A stretch of 64,000 nt of DNA, from contig JAINUG010000218.1 in the NCBI GenBank assembly GCA_029706075.1, positions 20,854 to 84,853 of the forward strand, in the 5' to 3' direction. Position 1 is the first letter of the stretch, and each line of letters opens with the position of its first letter. This stretch comes from Aldrovandia affinis. Taxonomy: Eukaryota; Chordata; Actinopteri; Notacanthiformes; Halosauridae. The translations under genes were made by a program, and so were the position numbers. The notes under the pieces are model-generated. The model searched no databases, was not told where the DNA came from, and saw only the letters and a list, made by a program, of their open reading frames with translations. This document shows positions 40,402 to 53,762 of the stretch, piece after piece.

Positions 40402-40402
<1 letters not shown>

Positions 40403-42590
40403 CAAGATGTAGAAATACAATACAACACATTTGCGCAAAATAAATCTCAGTCATAAAAGAGGTGCACTTTTAAGTAAAGCAAATCATGTTTTCTAAATCA
40501 CAGCTACTGGCTTAAGGGTATTTGTAATTACAAGCCAACAACCGCTTAGACCTCATTATAATTATTCCCAGCAATTATAGCGTCCTGAATTATAGCACTT
40601 CTCCAGTCCAAAATGCATTTGTTCTCATTTATTAGGCTTAAAGCAGTATACAGGTTTATATGTAGTGCGATTTTCATTATCTGTGTGTGCTTCAGGTCAT
40701 ACAAAGTTAACACGTCTCAGGAAATGTCATTAGAGATCCTAAATAAAGCCTTTTTAAATATTTGGTACCACTTCCACCTCTGCAATGAACTTTCTAGGTG
40801 CTGTTCAAATAATTCCTGACATATGGTAACATTAAAGGTTTGAGTACATTTTAATTCAGCATTTTAATGTGTTTAAAAGACACCTAGGGCAGTTCTTGGG
40901 AATAAATAAATAAGAACACTGCAATTTACTTTACAATTATAATTTAACTTGTATATCTCATTTGGGCTTGAAACTCATTTTAAGTTTTATGGGGGAAAAT
41001 AAGTCAATATGTGTTGGAAAATATACCCTAGAGGAAAGTCTTTAGTTGGATGTATCAAGTACGCACAAGCACACTAAATATCACACATAAAGTCCTACTT
41101 TAGTGACAGTGATATTTTCCCTTGCTCATTCCATGCTCTGATTTCTGCAATAACACCTACTTATGGTTTTGTGAGTTTTGTAAACATCCTGTAAATACAA
41201 TCAGCTCCAACAAACATTAACAATCACACCACTGTGCCACAATCAAAGATAATTCCTCATATAAGGGAATATTCAGCCTCAATATACTTCAGATGTACTA
41301 TACATACAGCTACAGTATGTCTAAGATACATGCAAATTTGACAGTCCTTATTGGTGGACTAAATTGATACTTGTACTTGAAAAGTGCTTCACATTACCTC
41401 ACATTTTGGCGTTCTAAATAATATCTGCATGGAATCCTTTATTTGTCTCATGCATTTTGATTGAATATAGATAACCTTGTAGTTGTATGTGCTTTGTAGT
41501 AAACTTCAGCTTTGATTATAAGAGTAAATCACATTTTTAAGCTACATATAAGCAAGTATGTAAGCATGTCCCATGATATTTGTTAACCATCAGAGACAGC
41601 TCTGAACACTGTTTTAATGTGGTAGTCAAAAAATCGCCCTTTTGACAACTATATCAATAGAATGTTAGGATTAATGGGAAAGGATGGAGCATTGTAATGT
41701 TTTTGACAGGCATACTGGGAACTGAAAGAGACAAGCTAAAGGAAGAGAGATCAGGATACTTTCTCATAACTACATAAGCAAAAAGTATACTTGTGTGTAA
41801 TAGTTTGGCCTTACATTGTATTAACACATAACCTGAGGCAATATAAAACATTGAATGTTCAGAGAACTAGCAACTACAAAGCAACACAACTAAACATAAC
41901 TTTTATTTTGGGCTGAAGTAATTTTAGTAATAAAAAATGCTGATATACTGTATAATATGCTGATATTTACAATACAATTTATTATATTGTAAGAATTTGA
42001 CTACACCACTGATGAAGATGCCTCAGCAGATTTTGATGTCACATTGTGGATTGTCACTTGTCTGGCGTTTCGTGGCCAAATGAACAGCACTACCCCCAGC
42101 TTGTGTTTTTGACTTGCTGATTAAGTGTGCTGTAGAAGTATGCTATAGTAATTTAGCAAGGGACATCATTTAAATAAATATTACATAAAAAATGAATTGC
42201 TTCAGTAAAATACGTAGTGTACAAATGTATAATTTGCAAACAAAAAATCCTGCCAGTCACCCAGGATCTGGACAGGGTCTCTGCCAAAAAATAATAAGCA
42301 GCAACAGTAGTTTGAACCTGGGATTTTCACTGTGCTCTTGGTGTCTTTTTGTGTCAAACCTTGGTCTACTTGTTCTGTTGAGAACCTCTGTTGCAGAGCC
42401 AACTGCTAAATGCCCTTTCGAAGCCTTGGTGAGGAAAAACATAATCATAATGAACTGATGAACTAAAAGTGGCTAAAAATGTGGTGACAGCGCTTGCTAT
42501 CAAGACCGGCAATTCCAAAGATATATGAGCATTCCGATGCTGGGAAACAGTAATTATCATTTCGTGAAGAATGTACAATAGTGGCGGGGT
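40402..42590 (+). other. ebf3: ebf3 intron 6, nothing recognised
   Basis: AT-rich intron without identifiable repeats or exons. Confidence 0.5.
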
Positions 42591-43070
42591 GATGAATTGA
42601 TCACAGATTGGGCGCCTGGTTTAACTGTCATGTTTCAGAGATAAGGGGAAACAGGGGGATTGTTCCTCCTCTTGGCGAGTTCACAGCCAGCCAGTTTATT
42701 AGCGCAAATCCCAAATGTTTAGTAAACTCATTAGGTTCCATCCAACATTAATTTATCATCATAGGTGGAAGCACGGCAGCCGAGGCCGGAGGACTGCGGT
42801 AAAACCCTCACGATTTATGGAGCCCTCTGATCAATCACCCTCATTGCCGGGGCCATTTTTCATTAAATGCTTTTAAAGCGCACCAAATGATCTGGAGGAT
42901 TAAGTCACGGCCTTCGCTTTCGGTGTTCTGCAAGTGATCTCTTAAGATGACGGTTGACTGAAAGGTGAAAGCACAGAGAATGGCAGAGTTGGATGCTCAC
43001 GAGCCAGTAGTCATGGGCCTTCACGAAGATTGTCAAGAAGGTCAGCTTCAAGAACATCTTAAGATGTGTT
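42591..43070. promoter_or_regulatory. Candidate intronic conserved element
   Basis: A motif-dense, repeat-free block including AGTTTATTAGCGCAAATCCC, TCATTAAATGC and CCAAATGATCTGGAGG. Its balanced composition contrasts with the surrounding AT-rich intron. Enhancer function is inferred from this and from the EBF intron context. Confidence 0.4.
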
Positions 43071-44179
43071 CATAGCTCTTACCTGAAAAATCTCAGGTAA
43101 CATTTTTTGAAATACTGTATTTTTGTAGGTTGAAATATGAATTCCTGAAGGTGGGCTATTTCATTTGTATGACACATAATAGCATAAAGGAGGTTCACAG
43201 TCATAGCTGCATTCTTTCAAGATCTAGCTAGCAGTACAACCTCTCTTCACTGTGGGGTGTTAAGGTAGCCTCTCCCTCCATTTCACATGAAAAATAGGAA
43301 TTGGTGTGCCTTAACTGCGATAATGAAATATGACAGAAAATTCCTTTCTCTGGTTCAGTGGCAAGAGGTGCCCTGGATGGTCTATATCAATCCATCTGAC
43401 TTATGTTCCTATATCTTGATTTACAGTATGATGAAAACCTTCTGCTGGTCTGCTTGCCAATTGAAATCAGATCTCATGTGCAGCCCAGCAGTATTGATAC
43501 ATATTTAACATCAAGGCTTGGAATTGATTGGCATTGATTAACAATAAAAACACTCCTCTGCTTGTCCAGCGGCCGGTTCAATATTCTGAATGAAAAAGCA
43601 TTGTGGGTCTACCCTGCATTGACCGGGAATAAAAGAGAAACAGTGGCAAATGTTAAACAAAATAAATAAATAATTCTTGAGAATTGCATAGCTAGTAGCA
43701 ACTGGTAGTAGTTCAAGGTTTCACTCATGGTAACACAGTTTACATTATATATTTGTAATACATTGTATGCACTTTTAATTTAAAAAAAGTTGGGAAAAAT
43801 GAATGTATAAAAATGTACAGTGGGAGTACTTTTATCAAACACAATGATTTGGAAGATAACCTTTCTGGACAAATGGCTGTTAATGAAAAAATGCATGGAA
43901 TGGAATCCAACTGTTAATTGGAGTAGCATGATGCAAGGAAGAATAAAGCCATGTTCACGTCAACTCAATTACTAAAAGATTGTCAAAGTGTGTCATCAAC
44001 CCCTATAATATACTACAGTTCTCTGTATCATTAAGCACAACCCCGCACAATCACAAACCCATATTCCCACGCATGCCCCATTGAAAAGAAATTATATTCC
44101 AGAAAATGGCCATATTTTAAGAACTTGTCTCCTCTGAGTCATTCATGTCTTATTCCTAATGCTTCCTGCTTCATCCTCC
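43071..44179 (+). other. ebf3: ebf3 intron 6, nothing recognised
   Basis: AT-rich intron between two candidate regulatory blocks. Confidence 0.5.
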
Positions 44180-44740
44180 TGCCAGCCAACAAGTTTCCCG
44201 TTCACCGTGTCCAAGTTCTGTGGAGGCTACAAGCATGTGAAAGGAATTACCCAATTTTTTACATCCAGAAGTTTACAGTTATATAATGATGGAGAAAACC
44301 GCAAATCCCCACGGGGCAGAACATTTCAGAGGTACATTTCGCAGCTGAACTATCTGGCCAACCTTGCAGGACGGCCCCACAAATGCATTAGCAGGCAATG
44401 GTGGAAAATCTGGGATTAATTTTATCTGCAATGGGGCAAATTCTGTTTAATGCTCTGACTTTTGGCCATGGCATCGGCTCTGCAGCCCCCCTGTAAGTAT
44501 TTGTTGTTTATTAGTTTGAAGGAAGCCACCGGAGTGGGCTCTTAACTGGACCAGCTCGGCGTAAGACAGACGTAATGCAGCGCAGCCTAGCAGAATCCTG
44601 TTCCCCTCTGGCCGCCTTTTTTTGCATTGCGGCTGCGGTTCGTGTTTTTTAAGCGGGAGGATGACCTCACCTAATCACTGGCCTGTCCCTCTTACAGGAA
44701 GAGCAGAGAACTGACGGCATGCTCACCCAGACATCGTCAG
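44180..44740. promoter_or_regulatory. Candidate intronic conserved element
   Basis: A GC-balanced, repeat-free block containing CTATCTGGCCAACCTTGCAG, GGGATTAATTTTATC and GGCATCGGCTCTGCAG. It reads open over 86 codons (44159-44419) but shows no protein family. A regulatory element is more likely. Confidence 0.35.
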
Positions 44741-46553
44741 CCTTCCCTGGGGGTCATAAACCCCACAACATATCTGTTCACCTTCTATTCCAGACCCTGT
44801 ACATAATAGAATACCACTGGACCTCTTCATAAATGTCACAAAATTGAATCTAATTTTAAAAAATAAAATGTTAAGCTCTGAAATATATCTGAATTTTATT
44901 ATGAGATAAAACAAAAAAGAACACTAGTACGTATCTTTAATAAAATGTATTTTCCTTGGTCTGTGGAAAATAATCTTTTCTTGCAGAGTTTAGGGTGCTG
45001 GACAATGTTTCAGGTATCAGTGTTTTAGATTATTTGTGTGAATGTTCTTTAAAGTTTTGAAATTGGGTCTCAAACAGACCCTTACTGGTTCCCACCCATC
45101 CAGTGACTACCCCGCAAGTCATCCCTCAATGGGTTTCCTTCATGACCAATGTGCCTTGCCTAATGACAGCTTGCCTTAGTTTCTATCCCTGTTTATTCAA
45201 CAGCATTTAATTGCTTGGAAAATAAGTTTGAATTCTCCTTGGTGGAAATTACCAATAGCTGTGCTGCGAGTCCATTGTTTAAAAATTATAATGCTTATAA
45301 TGCAGATCTTACACTTGTACTGTCTCACACTTATCATCCGTACTGACATAGGTCAGGATCAATTTCAGAAATAAATGTATTTCTCTGGGGAAGTGATTAC
45401 GTGGCCATTCCATGGTCAGCTGTCACGTCACCATTTTAAGATGTGCTTTAGCAGAGAGGTGAACCAGACCATCTGTGTATTGAAACCCTTCTCTTGCCTT
45501 GTTGCTCACAGTTCCATGCAGGAAATTAGTATTAGCTACTCGTGCCTGTTTGTCTGCATGAAATTATTGTAAAACAGCCTCATTTTGAAGAGGTCAGGAT
45601 CCCCACACAATGATGTGTTGTTCATGAATTTACTTTGTGCCAATTTGGGTGTGTATGTGCAATCAGAAATGACTTGGGGGGCAAAACAGATAATAACCAT
45701 CTCGCCACTGATACAGGGACCTCACTATCTGACCACTGCGAGTCAGGCAGATTCCCGGTGAATGTGATTTAATTATCTGTCACTACCACCGGTAGTAAAT
45801 CTCTATATTTATATATTTTTTCCTTTTTTATTGAAATTGTTGTTGACTGAATCAAATAATCCTGATTAGCAATCTTGCTGTATCCAGTCATGAGTGAAAT
45901 GTATCAAGGTGGTGTTGGTTTACCAGAACACAATGAAATTGAAAAGGGTTGAGTGTAGGCTAAGTGCCCTGGATAGACCCCTGGATAACCAAACATCCAG
46001 ACCACTTCCAGGGCATCTATTAAAGAGGGGGGGGGGTTGGGTACTGAGCTTTATACACAATGAACAGAAGCCTGAGGAGACAAGAGTGTTTTTTTCCCCT
46101 TAGAAGACATTGGGCAAGGCCGTGCCACACTATATACACTACCCCATGTGTGTGTAAAGTGTTGGCTGTTTATAACTCTTCAATGATAGGATTCCCAGCT
46201 GTGATTGTGTGAGGAGAGCTTTTAACAGAGTACTACCACTGCAAGGAAGTAAAATTAAAACAAAAACCAACCAGGAGTGGTATAAACACACTATTTTTTC
46301 ACAGGGGAAAAAATATGAGGTAAGGAAGGCTAGAATGTGTCGTCATGGCTTTCGATAGGTGAGACTAAGAGCTGGGGATGTGAAGAGAGAGCAGAGATCC
46401 GTCAGCCTGAAATCTATTGATGAGCTGAGGAAGGCTCAATGCCTCACTTTAGCGGCACTTAAGGCATGGGAGAATGGAGGACTTTAAATATACGTGCGCA
46501 AACCTCTGCAGAGCTGTGCACAAATTGTACCAATTGTTTCATTATGCATGATG
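44741..46553 (+). other. ebf3: ebf3 intron 6, nothing recognised
   Basis: AT-rich intron with a short G run at about 46026-46035. No repeat is recognised before the SINE at 46567. Confidence 0.5.
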
Positions 46554-46566
46554 ACTTTTGTAACAG

Positions 46567-46932
46567 GCGGCACGGTGGTGCAGTGGATAGCACTGTCGCC
46601 TCACAGCAAGAAGGTCTCGGGTTCGAATCCAGGGGCCTTTCTGTGTGGAGTTTGCATGTTCTCCCCGTGTCCTCGTGGGTTTCCTCCGGGTACTCCGGTT
46701 TCCTCCCACAGTCCAAAGACATGCACGTTAGCCTAATTGGAGAGTCTAAATTGCCCGTAGGTATGAGTGTGTGAGTGAATGGTGTGTGTGCCCTGCGATG
46801 GATTGGCGACCTGTCCAGGGTTTATTCCTGCCTCTCGCCCCTATGCATGCTGGGATAGGCTCCAGCCCCCCCGCGACCCTAACCAGGAATAAGCGGCTTA
46901 GACAATGAGATGAGATGATGAGATGAGATGAG
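46567..46932 (+). repeat. tRNA-derived SINE, DANA/V-SINE-like
   Basis: A well-preserved SINE of about 366 bases. Its tRNA-like head GCGGCACGGTGGTGCAGTGG has an A box and a B box (GGTTCGAATCC). The central block TTTGCATGTTCTCCCCGTGT to GTTTCCTCCGGGTACTCCGG is typical of zebrafish DANA and related vertebrate SINEs. It ends in GATGA repeats. A perfect 13-base target duplication ACTTTTGTAACAG flanks it (46554-46566 and 46933-46945), so insertion was fairly recent. Open frames across it are artefacts. Confidence 0.9.
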
Positions 46933-46945
46933 ACTTTTGTAACAG

Positions 46946-48728
46946 ATTTGTAAACTCCATGTGAAAGTATTACATTAACACTGGCATATCTTGGACTTTT
47001 TGACAACTTACTTTTTGATTGGCTACTCTATCAATGCAGCTTATTTGTAACACCGTATGTTGAAAGACACACTTAGCACTCAAATTTGAATTACAATATT
47101 TTGTCTTCTGTGTTGTTTTCCTCACATGCTTGTTAAAACTCTGTCCTTGGTTCGATCCGAACAAGTTCCCTCTAATCAGCTTGAGATTTTTTTCTGTCAG
47201 GCAAAAGAAAAAATGTTCAGTTGAACAAAGCTGCATTTGTTTCCCTGGAAACACGTTTGTTTAAAGATTGGCCTGTCAATATGTGAATCAACATTTCTGT
47301 TTTTTCCCTCTCTGCTTAGCTATCATTCTTTCTTTTTTACCCTGGGAGAGGAAAAATAATACAAAGCTGTTATTTGTTGTTTCAAGGAAGTTAACTTCAT
47401 CAGGTCGACTTAGATGTATGCATCAAATGTCATTCAGTAGGGCTTTCTTGTAATGAAATGCTGCATACAGAGTTATCCCTTTGGGCTCCAAGGGATTATA
47501 CCCAGCAAAAGAAAAAAAAATCAGTGTTCCCTGCTCCAGTGCAGCGAAGTGAGAAGTTTAGAGTCCACAATTTATTCAAATATTGATATTTCTACTTGTC
47601 AGGACAGGGGTGCCTGGAAATTTCCACTGAGCAATGTTGTCAGAGAAATTGCAAGAAATGTGTCAGATAACTCATAAACAGAGTTCACTATTGTGAAACC
47701 AGCAGGGAATGGAAAAGAATATGTCTTGTAGATTGTAAGGGGTGATATAACAGAAAATAGCACTCACTTCCCCATTATGTCAAGAAAATCTTCAATTTGT
47801 TCAATTTTAACAACATACTGGTTCTGCTGAGGTCTACAATGCAGAAAACTGTTTTGTGTTCTGCTTTGGAGACCTGGGATCTGTTTGTTGTCTTTCCCCC
47901 TCTGAGAGCCACTACTTCCTGTTCTGCAGCGGCCAATCAGAACACGGCTGTTTACAAGGCCCGGTAATCAGAGGTGGGGATCTGCATGTGGTTTGTGTTA
48001 GGGTTTTGAAAGCTGTGAATTACCACTCTAATGACGAGGTGCTCACACAAATTCCAAACATCTGAATGCTGGACAAGGAGTTTTAGGGGAAAAAACAATG
48101 TTCAGTGAAATGCCAGGCTGAATAGCTTACTAACAAATGGCATTTTAAATGTGCTGAAAGGTTTCCAAGCTTATTTTGTATGGCTGTTAAATTGTATTTT
48201 GAAACTGGGCAATATCTAAGATGGAGCAATAGTCTATTTTAACATAGATTTGACTGGTACAAATAGAGATTGAATAGGATAAGCCAAGTCTGGTAGAAAT
48301 AATAAAATAATAATAATAATGTAGAATAAAGAGGCATCCTATGCAGCCATATGATCCTGTAGTTCACAGGGTTGTTGACGAGTGGCATTTTGGCACAGTT
48401 TGAAGTCCATCTGGAAGCTTCAGATACCAAGTAATGGGAGTACACTACAGCTATACATCTGTGCATTTAAATAACTATCTGGCGTATGTTGCTCAATAAG
48501 AAAGTGTGACAAAAAATAGCTAACTATTAATTAGCATTATGTTCTTAAAAAGCTAATTAAATTGCCGCTGTGCTGGGTCACCATTTTTGATCTGCAGTAT
48601 TTCAGCTATACACCACTGAGGTGTTCAGTCACTTTGGGTGACCATAGAAAATGCACCGGTTTGTGGAAAATTCAATGGTTATTCTCCAATTGTGTACGCA
48701 TTTGCCTGGCAGCTACTGTACAATCCAA
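46946..48728 (+). other. ebf3: ebf3 intron 6
   Basis: Repeat-free intron with some GC-balanced patches (47460-47700 and 47850-48070) that could be regulatory. Nothing is recognised as a gene. Confidence 0.45.
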
Positions 48729-48737
48729 AGACATGCA

Positions 48738-48768
48738 AAAAAAAAAAAAAAAAAAAAGGGGGGGGGGA
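48738..48768. repeat. poly(A) then poly(G) run
   Basis: About 20 A followed directly by 9 G. Confidence 0.9.
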
Positions 48769-48769
48769 A

Positions 48770-49180
48770 AGAACACATCGGCCTCCTTTCTAATCCCTGT
48801 ATCCGAGGCGTCATCTGCTCTCCCAAGATGTTCTGGAGTGGACACTCGGCACGGCTGACATCTTGGGCTCGTTAGAGCCGGGCTGCCTGCAGAGGCTGAC
48901 GTTTTCCACGCCTGCCTGCAGCCCATTGCTTACTGTCTGCTTGGTGTCGAGGCGAATCTGTCATCTGGGGCCTAGCGCAGGCTGCCGCACCACTGACAGT
49001 GAGAAGGTAAACGTTTGCTGCCTGAATCCCCCATTAACTTTGTGAGCCATATTGATTTCTTGTAAAAATAATGATATTGACAGGCATTCCAGGAGTAATT
49101 GTTTCCAGAGCACAGGGGTCAGCGTGAGGAATGAGGGGGTATTTCGGAGCTGGGGGGTTGAGATGTGGCTGCATTTGGGC
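48770..49180. promoter_or_regulatory. Candidate intronic conserved element
   Basis: The most GC-rich stretch of this part of the intron. It contains ATCCGAGGCGTCATCTGCTC, CAGCCCATTGCTTACTGTC and TGACAGGCATTCCAGGAG, with no repeat or protein match. The call is inference only. Confidence 0.3.
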
Positions 49181-50443
49181 ATATATATGTGTGTGTGTGT
49201 GTGTTTGTGCTTTAAACTGTGGGTGGGAGAGACCATTCGTCCCCACAATTATTTAGCCAGGTATAACAGCAGCAGTCCTCCTGGACCACCCTCATCCCTT
49301 CCCACAACGCATCCCTGGTCTTTACTAACAAGCATGGATGCAAAGTCTGCATCCCTAAAATGCAATGCCTTTATGGCCTAGAGAAACATTGGGAGATAAG
49401 ACTCCACTCAGACACTACCAAGCACAGTATCATTGTATATTTTTTGTCCTTTCTATATTGACATTGCGTTCCTTGCCATTGGTGTAGGACTATGTGGAGC
49501 AGTGGCAGGGAGGAAAGAGAGAGAGCTGCACTTGGTAACTCGAACAGATTACTTTAGCATCTTTATTCATTTTTTGCTTGGGCGAGGAAAGGCAATGCAA
49601 AGAGAGAAAAAATGCTCCTTTGTTTAACAGCTCAAAACGAAGAATAAAACAGCGGTAGTGCTGTTGAGGTCTTGAAATGTGTATCACTGGACCTTTATTT
49701 TTGTTTACGTGCTTCAGCTTCCTTGCCATTCAGGTGCTGCGAGGCGGACACGCATTCCGTTCTTGGCTCGGCCCCCCCGGAGGAGCGTGTGCAGGGGAGA
49801 CCGTGCCAGGAGCGCAAGCTCCTGAGAAACTGAGAGAGCCCGCCGTTAAGGTTTTGTCACGTAGACAAGCACGTAACTCACTGGGAGCTGTTGAAAAACA
49901 AGCAGTCACTAGCATTTCTGCAAACTTAATTGCGTCTTCGAAATGAACTGTGCCCATTCACTGCCGTCGGGTGTGATGCGATACCCAGCAAGGATTGAGA
50001 GCTGAATGTTTAAAAAAAAAGATTATCGTTATTACTTTTTTTGTTCAGTCCTTAGATCACAGTAGTGTACACAGAAATGATTGGTAACTACGTCCGTGAG
50101 GTAGGATTTATACATCTGGCACGAGCAGCTTGAGGCCGTGCATGCAGGAATAAACAGGGGTGTTCAAAGCCACTTTCTGAATTCTGATCAGAGCTGCGCC
50201 CTTGCTAACTGTTGGTCCATTAAATATACATGGGCAGGGGTCAAAGCAGGAGGTCTCGGGTCTGCTGCTGCAGTGTGCACTTAAGTCAATTTGAATCAAA
50301 AGGGCTGGACTACAATAAAAAGGCTCACTGTTCAATCAGCTGTTTTATGAAAACCTTTCCTGTAAGTGTAACTGTCTACCACAGCATTTCTCAGTCATTA
50401 TTTTACTGCTGTCATTGGGGAAGGCTGATTGTATAAAATATTT

Positions 50444-50488
<45 letters not shown>

Positions 50489-51199
50489 TGTTGTGTGTGT
50501 GTATACACCCATTATTCATAATCAATAATAGGGAGACCACAGCTACTAAAAGTAGACAAATAAATGTAGCATTTCTTTAATTGTGCTCGCCTGCACTCTC
50601 CAAATGAGGAAAAGGGGGAATAAAGAAGATGAATAGAGGAAGGTACTTGTGTCCTGGCCACTTCTGATTAGCATATTCCCAGAAACCTCCTCTCCTTTGT
50701 CTTCATTGTTGAGCCAGATCTGTCGGGCTAATGAACTAGGGCAGGAGATTATCAATTAATCTGACAAAGTCATTTTTTTGGGGACACCCGCTTTTCATTT
50801 GAAGTGGCGGTGATCGGGGTTCTCTTTCTGCGACCCTCGGGTGCAAAACGAGGTGGTGACACTCCCGCACGCTTTAAATTGGGCCTTCCTCCTGTGCTGT
50901 TTAGTCCAAGATTTGTGTTTGCTGTAATCTAATAAACAGTACAAGAGAAGACTGGTGTGGCTCATTTGGGAGATGGTGTCCAGGCTGGTTGCAGCATCTA
51001 ATGGCCACTTAGGTGCAAACTAGCTGTGAAGTGTTAAATATTTACATGCAGATTGCCAATAGTAATTGTCCACTTTGTCTGAGGTTGTCTTGGGAACTGC
51101 CTTATTTTTTCCACATGCCTTCAATAAGTAGGAGACTACAAAATCCTCCCCCATCCCTGATGATTTTTTATTTTTTATTTTTTACATTTGGGGGGCATC
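49181..51199 (+). other. ebf3: ebf3 intron 6
   Basis: (TG)n microsatellites lie at 49188-49203 and a compound (TA)n(TG)n at about 50445-50503. GC-balanced patches at 49740-49960 and 50560-50990 may be regulatory. No exon or transposon. Confidence 0.45.
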
Positions 51200-51720
51200 C
51201 CTAAAATATGAGCAGTGCTATTTTATGAATGATCCCTCTGGCCTAGTGGTAGATAAGGCGCCTTGTGGCCCGTCTATTAGGAGAGACAGCAATGGGAACT
51301 GCAGATGATTAAGAAATATTTATGTTCCTCTTAGTGATGCTAACAAGGCAACATATCAAGCTCTGGAGCGGTCACTTCCTGCCACCCACGGCATTGTGGG
51401 ATTCTGCTCTGTCTGCTCACACTGCCCCCCCCAGTTCTGTCTACACACCTCCTCATTTTTTGTCAACAAAATGAGATTGGTCATAAATGCACCCCGTCTC
51501 ATATATATTTGATTGTTAATATTTATCTCCGCTAGGAAAGTGCACTTTACATGCGGCAACATACGATTACCTGGGAATCTTATTGCGGGGGAGAGAAAAG
51601 AAGAAGAAAAAAATCAATACCAATTTATAATTCACGATTGGTGCCTATCAGTTTTTATGGCTCTCTATCCGGGCTCATTAATGTTTTATCGTGATTGACT
51701 GGAAACGAAAGATTTTTAAC
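51200..51720. promoter_or_regulatory. Candidate intronic conserved element
   Basis: Repeat-free and motif-dense, for example GCACTTTACATGCGGCAACA and ACGATTACCTGGGAATCTTA. No coding homology. Conservation is untested. Confidence 0.3.
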
Positions 51721-53759
51721 ATGTTTCTCCGTTATTTATTCATCTTTAATAATTAAATAAACCTTACTTGGTTGAATTGAAAGAGCCTAGATGATAGGAC
51801 CAAAGTGACTTTCTGGAATGTGGATGATTAAATGAGTTACAATATTTATTTATTTATTTATTTATTTATTTATATATCTACTTATTTGTTTAGTAAGTGT
51901 AAATCACAGGCTTTGCAACAAAAAAATAGGTAATGCATTACATTTAAAAATAATCTCAAAAGATCAAATGCTCTCTCATTGCATAATGTTATGAGATGGT
52001 ACTGTTGCATATAAATCCTGAAATGAGAATGACCTCATATCAGACCTCTCTGATTGATGGTTAAGTTGTTCTTTTAAGAGTTGATTGACAGACGGAAAAT
52101 TGTGCTTTCAAATGTAATCCGTATTAATTTTGGTTGTTCTTCCACATGTCACCCCCTTGCCATTCAGAGAGAGAGCAAGGCTGTATACATTAGCTGCTAC
52201 CACCGGGGGATACAATCCCTTACTCGAGCACTCTGAAGGAAAATCAATCATGTCATGAGCGAGAAGTATGGATAAATTTGAACTCTGGTGAGTTTCATCA
52301 TCTGGTTCCTGTCCACACCACTGGCTTTCCCTGTTTGCTTTTCTGTTGAGTGTCTCACTGGCTGCTGGCTGGTATCATACAGAAGGCCATTTTGAAGTGC
52401 TTCTAATAAGGGCTGGAAAGTTGTAGTTTTTATTTTATTTTTATTTCAGAAGTTTTTTTTCTCGTCTTGTCATAAAACCATGCTCAGGTCTAAATCCACA
52501 CTCATCAAAAGTGAGATTGTGACAAAACCTCAAAACGCTATTTGCCAATTGAAAAGTTTTGCTTTCCCTGTGGAGTTTAGTTTGAATGAGTTATACATTT
52601 TCTATTTGACATTTTGATTCATATCAACAAGCAATGCTTTAACAATTTTTTGTTTAAAAATCAAGCCGATCATGTCAAAGATATAAACTGTTCAAAACAG
52701 TTTCTGTGCAACTCCCTTGCTAGTGACTGGTGCTGGTGAGTTTTCTTGTGGTTCTGTATGTGAAATAATACCAAAGAGTCCAAATAAAATAAAATAAAAA
52801 TGATAGAAAATGTAGATGTAATTCCACACCAGTTTTCCACTCTGTTGTTGATGCTGCAGAGAGGGAGCAAAATGATTTCCTCTAAAGTTCTTGTTTAAGC
52901 CTTCAAGACAACTGTCTCTCCCATTCCATTGCATTTGAATGTGTGTCAGGGTTCCTGGCTATCTTTACTTTTGATCAAAATGTGAATGTAGCCATCAGCA
53001 TATGCCATCACCATCAGCAACAACTCCATTAAATACATGTTTATGGATTTTTTACTTCTAGCACTACTAAATCTACAACTATTCTTCTTCTTCTCCTTCT
53101 ACCTCTTCTTCTCCTTCTGAGCATAGTAATAATCATGTGAAACACTCTAATAGTGTTTTAATGTGTGAGATATTCCCCTTTCAGTTTGCCCTAGTTAATC
53201 AGGAATCCACAGTGAGATAATGTGCAACCCTGCCAGCGGAGAGCAGAGGGGGCTTGCGATGAAGCAGTGGAAGCCTCCTCGCTTCCTTCAGCTGCCAAAC
53301 GGCAGCGGCGGGGTGGGTTGGGGTGGTGGGGGGGGAGAAGAATTTCTCTGGATTTAACCGTTCTCTCTTCTTTAACAAGAAAATTAGTGTGTAAAGGAGA
53401 TCTGTCACGATAAAGCGCTGCCTGACTGCCACCTCTTGCTCACTCTCTCACTGCACATCTCCTTTCAATGACTCCCTCTGGGAGGGTTCCGTAAGCGTTA
53501 TAAGGGCAAATTTATTGTCCCAGCTACATTGTCTCCCAATTCAATTTGTGCCAGGGATTTACATTAATTCTGGAGCAAAATTGCAAATAATTCATAAAAA
53601 TGGAGGGAGGCCATGCAAGCTGCTAAAATATGGACGAACAGCATATTCGATTAAGCGCTGCTTTTCAAGTCAACACGTCCTCCGTGCCCTGAGTTTGAGC
53701 ATGCTTTGGGTTCAGTAGGTTTTCAGGCAGTTTGCTCCTGCAGGAAAGTCTTAAAACAG
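51721..53759 (+). other. ebf3: ebf3 intron 6
   Basis: (TTTA)n microsatellite at about 51844-51875. A GC-balanced patch at 53200-53720 includes a run of G. No exon is recognised. Confidence 0.45.
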
Positions 53760-53762
53760 TAG

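Noticed and set aside
40039-40456. Long Ser/Leu-rich and Arg/Glu-rich open frames
   Set aside because: They are translations of the (AG)n tract and contain no real protein signal.
46567-46640. tRNA gene at the SINE head
   Set aside because: A and B boxes are present, but the sequence continues into a SINE body with target duplications and no cloverleaf acceptor stem. The same applies at 14913 and 2486.
46459-46774. Three overlapping open frames of 80-102 codons
   Set aside because: They cross the SINE on both strands and are artefacts of its sequence.
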